DNA of 64,000 bases from the NCBI GenBank assembly GCA_017305835.1, contig JAFKJY010000044.1, positions 1 to 64,000 on the forward strand, given 5' to 3'. Of this stretch, positions 27,135 to 35,398 are shown piece after piece (position 1 is the first letter of the stretch; each line of letters begins with the position of its first letter). The stretch is from Hyphomicrobiales bacterium (GTDB lineage: Bacteria; Pseudomonadota; Alphaproteobacteria; Rhizobiales; Rhizobiaceae). The notes beneath the pieces are model-generated. The model searched no databases and was not told where the DNA came from. It was given only the letters and a program-made list of their open reading frames with translations. A program made the translations under genes and the position numbers.

Positions 27135-27905
27135 TCACCCGCCGCCGACCTCCACCGCGCCGATCCCCGAAATCTCGAAGCGGTAGCCAAAGGTTCCGGC
27201 CGGAAAGCGCGTCGTCGCGATGCTGCCCGTCATCACCACCTGCCCCGCGCGCAGGCCGCGTCCGCGCTCGGCGAGATGGTTCGCCAGCCACGCCAGCGGC
27301 ACGAAGGGATGGCCGAGCGCATCGGCGCCGCGGCCGCGCGTCAGCTCCGCGCCGTCCTGCCGGACGACGCCGACCACCTCGTCGAGGCGAGCCGGCGGCG
27401 GCACGAACGTGCCGAGAACGATCCCCGCATTCCACGAATTGTCGGCCACCAGCGTCGCGCAGTCGAGCGCGCGATAGTCGGCGTTGCGGTCCTCCACCAG
27501 CTCGATCGCCGCGGCCACGGCGTCGACCGCAGCGCCCGCGCTTTCCGGGGTGAACGGCGCACCGTCCGGCGCCAGGTCGCGGCCGAGCCGGACGCAGGTC
27601 TCGAACTCGAGGCCGAGGTGGTGGTAGTCGGCGAGCCGCAGATGCGCACCGGATTTCAGCACCCGCCGCGCGAAGACGGAGCCGGCGATGGGATGGTCGA
27701 TGCCGCACATCTCCTGCATGCGCCTCGACGTCAGGCCGATCTTGTAGCCGGCGATGCGGTCGTCCCCGATGATGCCCGCGACATGGGCGTCCTGCGCCCG
27801 GTAGGCGTCGGCCAGCCCGTCGAGCCCTTCCAGCCGGTGGAAGCGCGTGCCGTCGCGGTGCTCCGAAATCAGCGTCGCGGCGATCCGGTCGATTGTCTGC
27901 GTCAA
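27135..27905 (-). CDS. 2-keto-4-pentenoate hydratase / FAH-family enzyme
   Basis: Adds water to a 2-keto-4-enoate in meta-cleavage-type pathways, or decarboxylates a related oxo-acid. Features: GYKIGLTSRRMQEMCGIDHPIAGSVFA, EFETCVRLGRDL with an acidic metal ligand, ALDCATLVADNSWNAGIVLG, and MTGSIATTRFPAGTFGYRFE. I place the start at TTG 27905 because AGGAGG stands 8 bases upstream; a TTG at 27941 has no such site. That gives 256 residues, the usual family length. Last gene of the large minus-strand operon and directly after the TPP enzyme. Confidence 0.85.
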   Translation of the reverse strand: MTQTIDRIAATLISEHRDGTRFHRLEGLDGLADAYRAQDAHVAGIIGDDRIAGYKIGLTSRRMQEMCGIDHPIAGSVFARRVLKSGAHLRLADYHHLGLEFETCVRLGRDLAPDGAPFTPESAGAAVDAVAAAIELVEDRNADYRALDCATLVADNSWNAGIVLGTFVPPPARLDEVVGVVRQDGAELTRGRGADALGHPFVPLAWLANHLAERGRGLRAGQVVMTGSIATTRFPAGTFGYRFEISGIGAVEVGGG

Positions 27906-27937
27906 CGTCCTGCCTCCTGCCGTAGCAACCGCGCCCC

Positions 27938-29560
27938 TCAATAGACGGGCACATGGTCGGGATCGAGCCTGAGGTCGATGAGCAGCGGCCTGCCGCCGCC
28001 CGCGATCGCCTCGCCAACCCTGTCGAGGTCGGCCCCGTTGCGGACCGTCACGCCGTGGCCGCCGAGCGCCTGCGCCAGCGGCGCGAAATCCGGCCAGTCG
28101 AACGTCACCAGCCCGGGATCCATCCCCTTGGCGCGGAGCTGCATGTGCTCGACGCCGTAGCTGCCGTCGTTGCAGACCACCACGATCAGGTCCGTGCCGT
28201 GCCGCGCCGCGGCGTTGAACTCGGCCAGCCCGCCGAGCATGAAGCCGCCGTCGCCGACGAACAGTGCGACCGGCCGCTTCGGCTCCGCCGCGCCGGCCCC
28301 GACCGCATAGCTCATGCCCAGCCCGATCGAGCCGGAATTGCCGGTGTGCAGCAGGTGCCGCGGATGCGGCACGTCGATGAGTTGCAGCGCCTTCACCATG
28401 AAGCGCCCGTAGTCGATCACCAGGACCCGGTCCGGCGGCAGCATCCCGTCGAGCCGCGTCAGCGCGTCGACATAGTCGAGCCGCCCGCCGCCGCGCGCCT
28501 GCCCTGTCACCGGGAGCGCCGCCGCGCCGTCGAGCGAAAGCTCCTGCCGGAACCCCGAGGGCGCGACCTCGGCCTCGTCCAGCCAGTGGACGATCGCCTC
28601 GACGGTCTCGGCAACACCGGCGATGAGACCGACGTCGGGCACATGCCAGCGTCCGAGGTCGGCCGCTGCCGGGCTCACCTGCACGACGCGCTTGCCCTTG
28701 AGATAGGCGCCATGGGAGGTCGTGTAGCCGGTCAGGCTCGCCCCGAACGAGATCACGCAGTCCGCTTTCAGGATCGCCTCGACGGCCGCCGGCGTGCTCA
28801 GCGTCCCGAACACGCCGAGATCGCCGTCTTGTCCGCGAAACAGCCCCTTCGCCTTCAGCGTGGTGGCGAGCGGGGCGTCGAGCCGCCGCGCCAGCCGCAG
28901 CAGCGCCGCGCGGGCCTCGTCGTCCACCGCCCCGCGCCCCGCGAGCACGATCGGCCGCCGCGCCGCCGCGAGGATGCCGACCGCATTGTCGAGATCGTCG
29001 CCCGCCGGCGCGACCTTCGGCGGCGACGGCGGCACGAGCAGCGGGCAGGCCTCGTAGGGCACGACCTCATGCTGCATGTCGGTCGGGATGTCGAGCGCGA
29101 CCGGTCGGCGCTCCATCTGCGCTCGGCGGACCGCGCGGGCGAGATCGGCGACCGCGGTCGCGGGCGAGCGCACCTGCTCGAAGCCGGCGCCGGTGGCGAT
29201 CACCAACTCGCGCTGCGGGATATCCTGCAGGTTCTCGCGGTCGCCAAAGGCCGTGTCGCCGCACAGGAGCACGACCGGCGTGAACGACTTCACGCCCTCG
29301 ATGAGGGCGGTCAGCGTGTTGCTGACGGCCGGCCCGTGGGTGACGCTGGCCAGCCCTACCTTGCCCGACAGGGCGGCATAGCCGATGGCCATCAGCGCGG
29401 CGCTGCTCTCGTTGGCGGCGCCGAGGAAGCGGCCGCCATGCTCGCGCACGAAGCTGTCGACGAGATAGAGGTTGGCGTCGCCGACCAGCCCGAACATCGG
29501 CCCCAGGCCGCTCTCCGCGAGCGCGCGGGCCATCGCCTGGTAGACTTTCAGGCCGCTCAT
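27938..29560 (-). CDS. Thiamine-diphosphate-dependent enzyme (acetolactate synthase/benzoylformate decarboxylase-like)
   Basis: 540-residue TPP enzyme. The N-terminal domain contains the activating Glu in AANESSAALMAIGYA. The central domain begins LDNAVGILAAARRPIVLAGRGA, and the C-terminal domain has the TPP motif GDGGFMLGGLAEFNAAARHG...CNDGSYG. Such enzymes ligate or decarboxylate 2-keto acids, or cleave 2-hydroxyacyl-CoA. No regulatory subunit gene is nearby, so a biosynthetic acetolactate synthase is unlikely. The ATG at 29560 starts a clean TPP N-terminus (MSGLKVYQAMARAL). Function in this operon is probably 2-keto acid decarboxylation or carboligation. Confidence 0.85.
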   Translation of the reverse strand: MSGLKVYQAMARALAESGLGPMFGLVGDANLYLVDSFVREHGGRFLGAANESSAALMAIGYAALSGKVGLASVTHGPAVSNTLTALIEGVKSFTPVVLLCGDTAFGDRENLQDIPQRELVIATGAGFEQVRSPATAVADLARAVRRAQMERRPVALDIPTDMQHEVVPYEACPLLVPPSPPKVAPAGDDLDNAVGILAAARRPIVLAGRGAVDDEARAALLRLARRLDAPLATTLKAKGLFRGQDGDLGVFGTLSTPAAVEAILKADCVISFGASLTGYTTSHGAYLKGKRVVQVSPAAADLGRWHVPDVGLIAGVAETVEAIVHWLDEAEVAPSGFRQELSLDGAAALPVTGQARGGGRLDYVDALTRLDGMLPPDRVLVIDYGRFMVKALQLIDVPHPRHLLHTGNSGSIGLGMSYAVGAGAAEPKRPVALFVGDGGFMLGGLAEFNAAARHGTDLIVVVCNDGSYGVEHMQLRAKGMDPGLVTFDWPDFAPLAQALGGHGVTVRNGADLDRVGEAIAGGGRPLLIDLRLDPDHVPVY

Positions 29561-29593
29561 CGGGAGCCCTCCCGCTTCGTCTCGATCCGGCGT

Positions 29594-29620
29594 CGGCGGC
29601 GCCCTTTCGGGGCGCCGCCG
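29594..29620. terminator. Intercistronic hairpin after the NMT1-type binding-protein gene
   Basis: A perfect 11-bp stem (29594-29604 with 29610-29620) and a TTTCG loop lie between the binding-protein stop (29650) and the TPP gene start (29560). It is the third strong hairpin in this window placed directly after a binding-protein gene. Confidence 0.6.
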
Positions 29621-29649
29621 CGGGCCTGCGTGGGAGGAGGCGCGGAAGC

Positions 29650-30618
29650 CTACTTGCCGAAGAACGTGTCCGGCACCGTGTCGAGCGGCACCACGATGGA
29701 GGTGTCGGCCTTGATGAGGGCCCGGTCCTCCGGCGTCAGCTCGTGCACGTCGAGATTGTAGCGGCCGGCGCTGACGGCGTTGGCGAAGACGTATTTCTGG
29801 GTGCCGGCGTCGCCGCCGCTCACCTTCCAGAACGTGTCCTCGGCCGCCTTCGGGTCGGCACGCACCTTCTTGACCGCCTCGCCGAGCGCCGCGGCGAAGT
29901 TCCTGGCCGCCTCGTCGCTCATGCGGTTGTAGCCGACCACGACCTGGATGTGGGTCGGCTCGCCCGCCGGCCGCACGTCGGCGCTCTGCAGCACGATCTT
30001 GAGCTCCGGATAGGTCAGCAGCACGCGCGTCGTGTCCGGCTCCCAGCCCATCGCGAAATCGGCCGTCCCGGCCAGCACCTGGGTGACGCCGGCGAGCAGG
30101 TTCGGCACCGGGACGACCTCGTAGCCGTTGCCGGGCTCGAGGCCGTACTTGGCCTTGATCTGCGCTGCCGTCAGCTTCCACAGCCCACCCATCGGGACGG
30201 CGACCTTCTTGCCCTTCAGGCCGTCGGCCGAGGTGATCTTGTCCGTCTTGCCGATCAGGTCGGCATTGGCCGTCGCATAGGTCGAGATGATGCGCACCGG
30301 CCCGCCCTTGGCCGCGAAGGCCGCGAAGCCGGCCGCGCCGCCCGGCAGCATGTCGAACTCGCCCGCGGTGAACGCGGTCCAGACCGTCGGCACGGTCGGG
30401 TACAGCTTCACGTCGACCTCGATGTTGTGCTTGGCCTGCAATTCCTTGTCCTGGCCGAGCACGACGAGCGGCACGCCGCCGAGGTCGGTGGTGAGACCCG
30501 CGATGGAGACCTTGTCGGCCGCCTGGGCGGAGGTGGCTGCGAGGCCGGCGGCGACCAGGCCGGCGCAGACGACTGCCGAGCGAAGCATCGCCCGGCAAGC
30601 TGAATTCAACGTTCCCAT
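29650..30618 (-). CDS. NMT1/SsuA-type ABC substrate-binding protein
   Basis: Periplasmic receptor, 322 residues, with a Sec signal (LRSAVVCAGLVAAGLAATSAQAADK). The type 2 binding fold is seen in PLVVLGQDKELQAKHNIEVD, AAGFAAFAAKGG, GKKVAVPMGGLW and VLAGTADFAMGWEPDT. Family members bind sulfonates, nitrate, taurine or pyrimidine/thiamine precursors. Its ATPase and permease are 2.5-5 kb upstream in the same operon, after the amidase and monooxygenase genes. The ligand is unknown; an N- or S-containing small molecule fits the enzymes around it. Confidence 0.9.
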   Translation of the reverse strand: MGTLNSACRAMLRSAVVCAGLVAAGLAATSAQAADKVSIAGLTTDLGGVPLVVLGQDKELQAKHNIEVDVKLYPTVPTVWTAFTAGEFDMLPGGAAGFAAFAAKGGPVRIISTYATANADLIGKTDKITSADGLKGKKVAVPMGGLWKLTAAQIKAKYGLEPGNGYEVVPVPNLLAGVTQVLAGTADFAMGWEPDTTRVLLTYPELKIVLQSADVRPAGEPTHIQVVVGYNRMSDEAARNFAAALGEAVKKVRADPKAAEDTFWKVSGGDAGTQKYVFANAVSAGRYNLDVHELTPEDRALIKADTSIVVPLDTVPDTFFGK

Positions 30619-30645
30619 TCTGGTTATCCTCTTGTTAAGGTTTGT

Positions 30646-32031
30646 CTACTGCGTCTGTTCAAGCAGCGACGCCACGGACAGGCAAAGCAGGTCTTCATTC
30701 CGTTTCGTCGCCACGTGAATTCCGATCGCCCGGCCGTCCGGCGCGTGCCCGCAGGGCATGCTGATCGCCGGCCAGCCGAGGAGGTTGTAGATGTGGATCT
30801 GCTCCCAGACCGTCGCGATCTCGTCGATGCCGGGAATGCCCTGCCCGTCATGGAGCACGGGATTGCCGTCGATCGACCAGGACAGGCACGGCATGGTCGG
30901 GCAGATGATGTAGTCGTAGGCCGCGTAGCGCCGCACGAAGTCGGTGTTGAACTGCGACCGCTTCTCGCGCGCCCTGAGATACGTGTCGAACGTCACGCGG
31001 TTGCCCGATTCCACCAGCGGCAGCAGTTGCCGGTCGACCAGCTCGGGCGCCTTCTCCAGCCAGGGTCGAAGCATCATCGCCAGCGGCGGATGCCACAGAT
31101 GCGTCAGCCACTCGTTGGTCGACGGAAGGTCGAACGCGCCCTCCTCGATCTCGAGCCCTTCGCCGCGCAACCGCGCCACGGCCGCCGCGCAGGCGTCCGC
31201 GATGACGGGATCGACGGGCAGGCCCGGGAACTCCGCGATGTAGAGGCCGCGCCGCCTGCGCAGATCGCCGAGGTCGACCTCGGCGCGCCAGTCGAGCGCC
31301 TCGGCTTCGCATAGCGGATCGAGCGGCGATGCGCCGGCGAGGCCCCGCATGGTCAGCACCGCGTCTTCGAGTGTGCGCGACAGCACGCCGTGATGCGCGC
31401 GCCCTTCCCACAGGTCGGCGCGCGGCCAGTAGGGGATGCGCCCGTAGCTCGGCTTGAAGCCGACCAGCCCGCACAGGGCCGCCGGCATGCGCACGGAGCC
31501 GCCGCCGTCGGTGCCGTGCGCGACCGGGCCGATGCCGGCCGCAACGGAGGCAGCCGCGCCGCCGCTCGACCCGCCCGGCGTGTCGGTGAGCCTGAGCGGG
31601 TTGCGGCACGGCGCCGCCAGCAGGTTCTCGGTATTGCCGTAGGCGGCGAAGGCAGGCGTGTTCGACTTGGCGAAGACGATCGCCCCGGCCCGCTTGAGAT
31701 TGGCCGCCGCGGCGCCGTCGAAGTCCGGCACGTTGTCCCTGTTGATGGCGCTGCCGATGGTCGTGCGGATGCCGGCCGTCGGCTCCGTGTCCTTGATCGA
31801 GATCGGCAGCCCCGCCAGCACCGGCACCTCGCCGCCGCGCATGTAGAGCGCTTCGAGCCGCCGCGCCTCGGCCAGCGCCTTGTCGGGAACGATGGTGAGG
31901 AAGGCCGAGGTCGCCTCGTTGACCTCCTCGGCCTTCGCCAGCGTCGCCTCCATCAGCTCCACGGGGGAGAGCTCCCGCGCCTTCATCAGCGCGAGCAGCT
32001 TGGAGACCGGCAGGGCGAGCAGATCGGTCAT
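30646..32031 (-). CDS. Amidase signature family hydrolase (Rut-like locus)
   Basis: 461-residue amidase. Catalytic elements: GLPISIKDTEPTAGIRTTIGS (Lys), TPGGSSGGAAASVAAGIGPVAHG and GTDGGGSVRMPAALCGLVGF (cis-Ser and Ser). C-terminal YDYIICPTMPCLSW and LLGWPAISMPCG are typical. It lies between the monooxygenase and binding-protein genes. In a ring-opening pathway it would hydrolyse the ureido or amide group released by the flavin monooxygenase, a step analogous to RutB although RutB belongs to a different family. Confidence 0.92.
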   Translation of the reverse strand: MTDLLALPVSKLLALMKARELSPVELMEATLAKAEEVNEATSAFLTIVPDKALAEARRLEALYMRGGEVPVLAGLPISIKDTEPTAGIRTTIGSAINRDNVPDFDGAAAANLKRAGAIVFAKSNTPAFAAYGNTENLLAAPCRNPLRLTDTPGGSSGGAAASVAAGIGPVAHGTDGGGSVRMPAALCGLVGFKPSYGRIPYWPRADLWEGRAHHGVLSRTLEDAVLTMRGLAGASPLDPLCEAEALDWRAEVDLGDLRRRRGLYIAEFPGLPVDPVIADACAAAVARLRGEGLEIEEGAFDLPSTNEWLTHLWHPPLAMMLRPWLEKAPELVDRQLLPLVESGNRVTFDTYLRAREKRSQFNTDFVRRYAAYDYIICPTMPCLSWSIDGNPVLHDGQGIPGIDEIATVWEQIHIYNLLGWPAISMPCGHAPDGRAIGIHVATKRNEDLLCLSVASLLEQTQ

Positions 32032-32041
32032 GGCCGGCCCG

Positions 32042-33079
32042 TCAGTTCAGCGCCGGCACGACTTCGGTGGCGAGCCGCTTGATGCATTTGAGGATGTCCT
32101 CGTGCGTCGCGTAGTCGAGCGTGACGTCGACGCGGTCGAAGCCCATCTTCTTCATCCGCAGCAGCTTTTCGATGACCAGGTCCGGCGTGCCGAACGCGTT
32201 GGGCATCGTGTCGTAGATGACCTTGAAATTGTCGAGGAAGCCCTCGCCATAGGTCGGGTTCGGCGTGCCCGCCCGCTCGGCCACCACGCGCTTGTATTCG
32301 ACGTAGCGGTTGACGTAGGCCATCGTGCCGTAGCCGGCCTGGTCGCGCACCTCCTCGAAATTGTCGCCCACCCAGCCGGGCACCAGGATGCTCTTGGTGT
32401 TGTCGGGAGCCGCCTCCGCGATGGGCTTGCCGGTCTTCCACGCCTCGTCATAGGCGTCGAGCCAGATGCCGACGTCCTCCCAGCTGTCGACAAGCGTGCC
32501 GGTCATGAAGCCGAGCTTGCGGTCGCCCGCATATTTGGCGGCCGGGATCGAGTTGCCGGCCGAGCCGAGCGGCGGATGCGGGCGCGAGGTCGGCTTCGGG
32601 CAGACGCTCAGCTCGGGGAACTGGAAGAACTTGCCGTCGAAGGAGAACTTGTCCTGCGTCCACGAGCGCACGATGATCTCCAGCGCCTCGTCCGACTTGC
32701 CGACGGTGTCCTTGAGCGGCACCTTGTAGACGTCCGACGTGAAGGGCGTGTTGCCCTTGCCGACGCCGAAATAGAGCCGGCCGTTGCTGATGATGTCGAT
32801 CGCCGCCCAGTTCTCGGCGACCGTCAGCGGATGGTGGAACGGCAGGATGACCACGCCGGGGACGATCTTGATCTGCTCGGTCGCCTGAGCGATCGCGGCC
32901 ATCACGGTGGTGATCGGCGCGGTGCTGTTGACCGGGAACTTGAAGTGCTGCTCCGACACGCCGAACGCGGCCAGCCCCATTTCGTCGGCGTAGCGGGCTT
33001 CTGCGACCACGTCGCGGATCCGGTCCTGTGCGGTCGAATCGCTGCGCACGTAGCCCTGGGTCAGGATTCCGATTTCCAT
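32042..33079 (-). CDS. LLM-class flavin-dependent monooxygenase
   Basis: 345-residue luciferase-like TIM-barrel enzyme that uses reduced FMN and O2. It starts MEIGILTQGYVRSDST, then FGVSEQHFKFPVNSTAPITT (in place of the usual GEHH), VVILPFHHPLTVAENWAAID and GRLYFGVGKGN. The ATG at 33079 follows GGGAAG; longer readings cross the ATPase gene. The separate NAD(P)H:FMN reductase at 36169 could supply flavin. The neighbour set (RidA, amidase, reductase, importer) resembles the Rut pyrimidine route, where RutA is an LLM oxygenase, but the substrate here is undetermined. Confidence 0.91.
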   Translation of the reverse strand: MEIGILTQGYVRSDSTAQDRIRDVVAEARYADEMGLAAFGVSEQHFKFPVNSTAPITTVMAAIAQATEQIKIVPGVVILPFHHPLTVAENWAAIDIISNGRLYFGVGKGNTPFTSDVYKVPLKDTVGKSDEALEIIVRSWTQDKFSFDGKFFQFPELSVCPKPTSRPHPPLGSAGNSIPAAKYAGDRKLGFMTGTLVDSWEDVGIWLDAYDEAWKTGKPIAEAAPDNTKSILVPGWVGDNFEEVRDQAGYGTMAYVNRYVEYKRVVAERAGTPNPTYGEGFLDNFKVIYDTMPNAFGTPDLVIEKLLRMKKMGFDRVDVTLDYATHEDILKCIKRLATEVVPALN

Positions 33080-33105
33080 GGTTGTCTTCCCTCGGTTGTT
33101 GCGGG

Positions 33106-33123
33106 GCGCGCCGTCCGGCGCGC
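33106..33123. terminator. Short intercistronic hairpin
   Basis: A perfect 7-bp stem (GCGCGCC at 33106-33112, GGCGCGC at 33117-33123) with a 4-base loop lies between the ATPase stop (33133) and the monooxygenase start (33079). Possibly a processing or partial termination site. Confidence 0.4.
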
Positions 33124-33132
33124 ATTCGTTCG

Positions 33133-33894
33133 TCAGCTCGATGCGTTGCCGACGATCATCTTGTGGATCGTCTCCCTGAAGGCGACGAAGTCGGCGGTGC
33201 CGGGAGCCGGCTCCTCGGAGGCGACGAAGGTCTTCAGGATCTTCGCCGGCCTGCCGAGCAGGATGACGCGGTCGGCCAGTATGAAGGCTTCCTCGATGTT
33301 GTGCGTCACGATCAGCGAGGTCATCTCGATCTGCGCGCACAGGCGCAGGAACTCGTTGCGCAGGTCGGCCGCGGTCACCTCGTCGAGCGCCGAGAAGGCC
33401 TCGTCGAGCAGGATCAGGTCCGGCTCGATCGCGAAGGCGCGGGCCAGCGAGACGCGCTGGCGCATACCGCCCGAGAGCTGGCTCGGATAAAGGTCGACCG
33501 CGCTGCCCAGATGCACCTGCTCCAGCCACTGGCGCGCCGTGCGGTCCTGCTCGGCCTTCGAGCGCCGGAGGATCTCCAGCCCCAGCTTGACGTTGCCCAG
33601 CGCGGTGCGCCACGGCACCAGCCGCGGCGACTGGAACGCCATTCCGATGCGCCCCTGCAGGGCCTGGTGCTCGCTGAACGGGTCGGCGCCGGCGACGCGG
33701 ACCTTGCCCGCCGTCGGCGCCAGGTTGCCGACCAGCAGGTTGAGCAGCGTCGACTTGCCCGCCCCGGTGCGGCCCAGGATCGCCACCCGCTCGCCCTTGG
33801 CGATCTGGAGCGACAGCCCCTCCACCGCGACGAAGGACTTGAAGCGGACGGTGACGTTGTCGACGTCGACGACGATGCGCTTGTCGGGGCTCAT
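33133..33894 (-). CDS. SsuB/TauB-type ABC ATPase
   Basis: 253-residue ATPase for the NMT1-type importer. Walker A GRTGAGKST, Q-loop MAFQSPRLVPWRTALGNV, signature LSGGMRQRVSLARAF, Walker B LILLDEAFSALD and switch His VTHNIEEA. The LVPWRT element is typical of the nitrate/sulfonate/taurine group. The ATG at 33894 overlaps the permease stop by ATGA, so the two are coupled. Confidence 0.95.
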   Translation of the reverse strand: MSPDKRIVVDVDNVTVRFKSFVAVEGLSLQIAKGERVAILGRTGAGKSTLLNLLVGNLAPTAGKVRVAGADPFSEHQALQGRIGMAFQSPRLVPWRTALGNVKLGLEILRRSKAEQDRTARQWLEQVHLGSAVDLYPSQLSGGMRQRVSLARAFAIEPDLILLDEAFSALDEVTAADLRNEFLRLCAQIEMTSLIVTHNIEEAFILADRVILLGRPAKILKTFVASEEPAPGTADFVAFRETIHKMIVGNASS

Positions 33895-34700
33895 CGTATG
33901 GCCACCTCGCGCCGCCAGGACAGCAGGTAGCGCTCGGCGATGTCGATCAGCCAGAGCATGGCGAAGTTCAGCACGACCATGATGACGGTCCAGGCGAAGA
34001 TCATCGGCATGTCGAAGTTGGTCTGCGCATCGCTCATGCGGGCGCCGACGCCGGTGCTGGCGCCGATCAGCTCGGCGAAGACCAGCACGCGCAGGACCAG
34101 CGACGAGACGGTCCGCATCGAGATGAGCAGGTAGACGAAGGATTGCGGGATCAGCAGGATGTACATCACCTGCCACTTGGTCGGCCGGAACTGCTCGACC
34201 GCCTCCAGCAGCTCGCCGTCGAGGTCGCGCACGCCCTCGTAGACGGAGATCGCGTAGAGCGGCAGGCCGAGCGAGAAGCAGATCAGCCACACCCGGATCT
34301 CGGGCTCGGCGATCCACAGGCTCGCCACCAGGATCCACGACGCCGCCGGGATCGCCTGCAGGATCGACAGGATCGGCATCGCGACGAGGCCGACCGAGCT
34401 GCGGAAGGCGCCCATCAACAGGCCGAGCAGCCAGCCGAGCAGCGTCGCCGTCAGCAGCGCGAAGATCAGGCGGACCACCGTCAGCAGCAGGTCCAGCCAG
34501 TCGTGGCGCAGCGCCTCCACCGTGTTGCTCAGGATCTGCGTCGTCGACGGGAACAGGTAGGGTGGCAGGCTCGAATGGCCGACCTCGATCAGCACGATGA
34601 AGATCGCGATCGCCAGCGCATAGCCGAGCGCCGTGCGCAGCATGAGCTGGCGCGCCTTCGCCGCCTCCAGGTCGTTCTGTTTCTTTTCAGCAGATGACAT
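33891..34700 (-). CDS. SsuC/TauC-type ABC permease
   Basis: 269-residue membrane permease with about six helices. It begins with a charged cytoplasmic tail (MSSAEKKQNDLEAAKARQL), then YALAIAIFIVLIEVG. The ATPase-contact loop is present but degenerate compared with the EAA consensus (EAVEQFRPTKWQVMYILLIPQSF). The start at 34700 was taken because the six residues before it are arginine-rich and lack a ribosome site. Confidence 0.92.
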   Translation of the reverse strand: MSSAEKKQNDLEAAKARQLMLRTALGYALAIAIFIVLIEVGHSSLPPYLFPSTTQILSNTVEALRHDWLDLLLTVVRLIFALLTATLLGWLLGLLMGAFRSSVGLVAMPILSILQAIPAASWILVASLWIAEPEIRVWLICFSLGLPLYAISVYEGVRDLDGELLEAVEQFRPTKWQVMYILLIPQSFVYLLISMRTVSSLVLRVLVFAELIGASTGVGARMSDAQTNFDMPMIFAWTVIMVVLNFAMLWLIDIAERYLLSWRREVAIR

Positions 34701-34732
34701 GCGCCCCTCTCGCTGCATGTGTGGCCGCGCCC

Positions 34733-35170
34733 TCAGCGGGACCGGCCGGCATCCGTGTCGGCGGCCGCCGCCGGACGGCGGGCGATCGCGTCGATCTCGA
34801 CGATGAAGCCGGGTGCCAGCTTCGAGACCTCGACCGTCACGCGCGCTGGCTTGGTGCCCGTGAAGAACTGCCGGTAGACCTTGTTGAAGCCGACATAATC
34901 GCGCTCGCGATCGGTCAGGTAGCAGTTGGTCTTGACCACGTCGGCCATCGTGCAGCCCGCTGCCGCGAGGATCGCCGCGATCTGCTCCAGCACCGAGCGC
35001 GTCTGCGGCTCGATGCCGTCGGCCGGCTTGCCGGTCGCGCGGTCGACGCCGAGCTGCCCCGAGACGAAGACGAGATCGCCGGCCACGATGCCCTGCGAAT
35101 AGGGAAGATCCCCCCAGTCGTGGGCGCCGTCGGTGACGATCTGCTCGTTATGCGACTTGATGCTCGACAT
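34733..35170 (-). CDS. RidA-family (YjgF/RutC-like) protein
   Basis: 145-residue trimeric RidA fold protein, first gene of the minus-strand operon. Conserved features: PYSQGIVAGDLVFVSGQLGVD, QTRSVLEQIAAILAAAGCTMADVVKTNCYLTD and PARVTVEVSKLAPGFIVEIDAIA, which includes the active-site Arg and Glu. RidA proteins deaminate enamine/imine or aminoacrylate intermediates. RutC does the corresponding step in the Rut pathway. A TGAAATTTCA site 41-50 bases upstream of the start is the likely GntR operator. Confidence 0.93.
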   Translation of the reverse strand: MSSIKSHNEQIVTDGAHDWGDLPYSQGIVAGDLVFVSGQLGVDRATGKPADGIEPQTRSVLEQIAAILAAAGCTMADVVKTNCYLTDRERDYVGFNKVYRQFFTGTKPARVTVEVSKLAPGFIVEIDAIARRPAAAADTDAGRSR

Positions 35171-35210
35171 GGACGACCGACCCTCACAGAAATGTCAAAA
35201 ACATGGAATG

Positions 35211-35220
35211 TGAAATTTCA
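35211..35220. promoter_or_regulatory. GntR-type site 1 (ridA promoter)
   Basis: TGAAATTTCA is a perfect 10-base palindrome flanked by G on both sides, 41 bases before the ridA start. On the minus strand a TTGACA lies at 35259-35254, so the site would sit close to the transcription start. The same motif recurs at the FMN-reductase and gntR promoters. Confidence 0.6.
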
Positions 35221-35285
35221 GTCGCTGGATTCGGTACCCGCTCGACCTAACCCTGTCAAGCGGCCGAAGGCCTTCCGGACGGCAT

Positions 35286-35324
35286 AAATTGAACATTGTC
35301 CAATTTAATTGTCAACTGTACAAT
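35286..35324 (+). promoter_or_regulatory. 39-base promoter/operator, copy 1 (upstream of the CMD gene)
   Basis: A 39-base block identical, in inverted orientation, to 40254-40292. Reading + it contains TTGTCC (35296-35301), a 17-base spacer and TACAAT (35319-35324), a good -35/-10 pair pointing at the CMD gene (35399). It also contains two overlapping imperfect dyads: a 21-base dyad AAATTG...CAATTT and a 17-base ATTGT...ACAAT. Probably bound by the TetR regulator encoded next to copy 2. Confidence 0.75.
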
Positions 35325-35398
35325 AAACCCGCGTGCCGGACATCGCTTCGCGCTCGACCGTCCGGCCGCACCGTGGATTGCAACGAGAGGGAGTTCGC

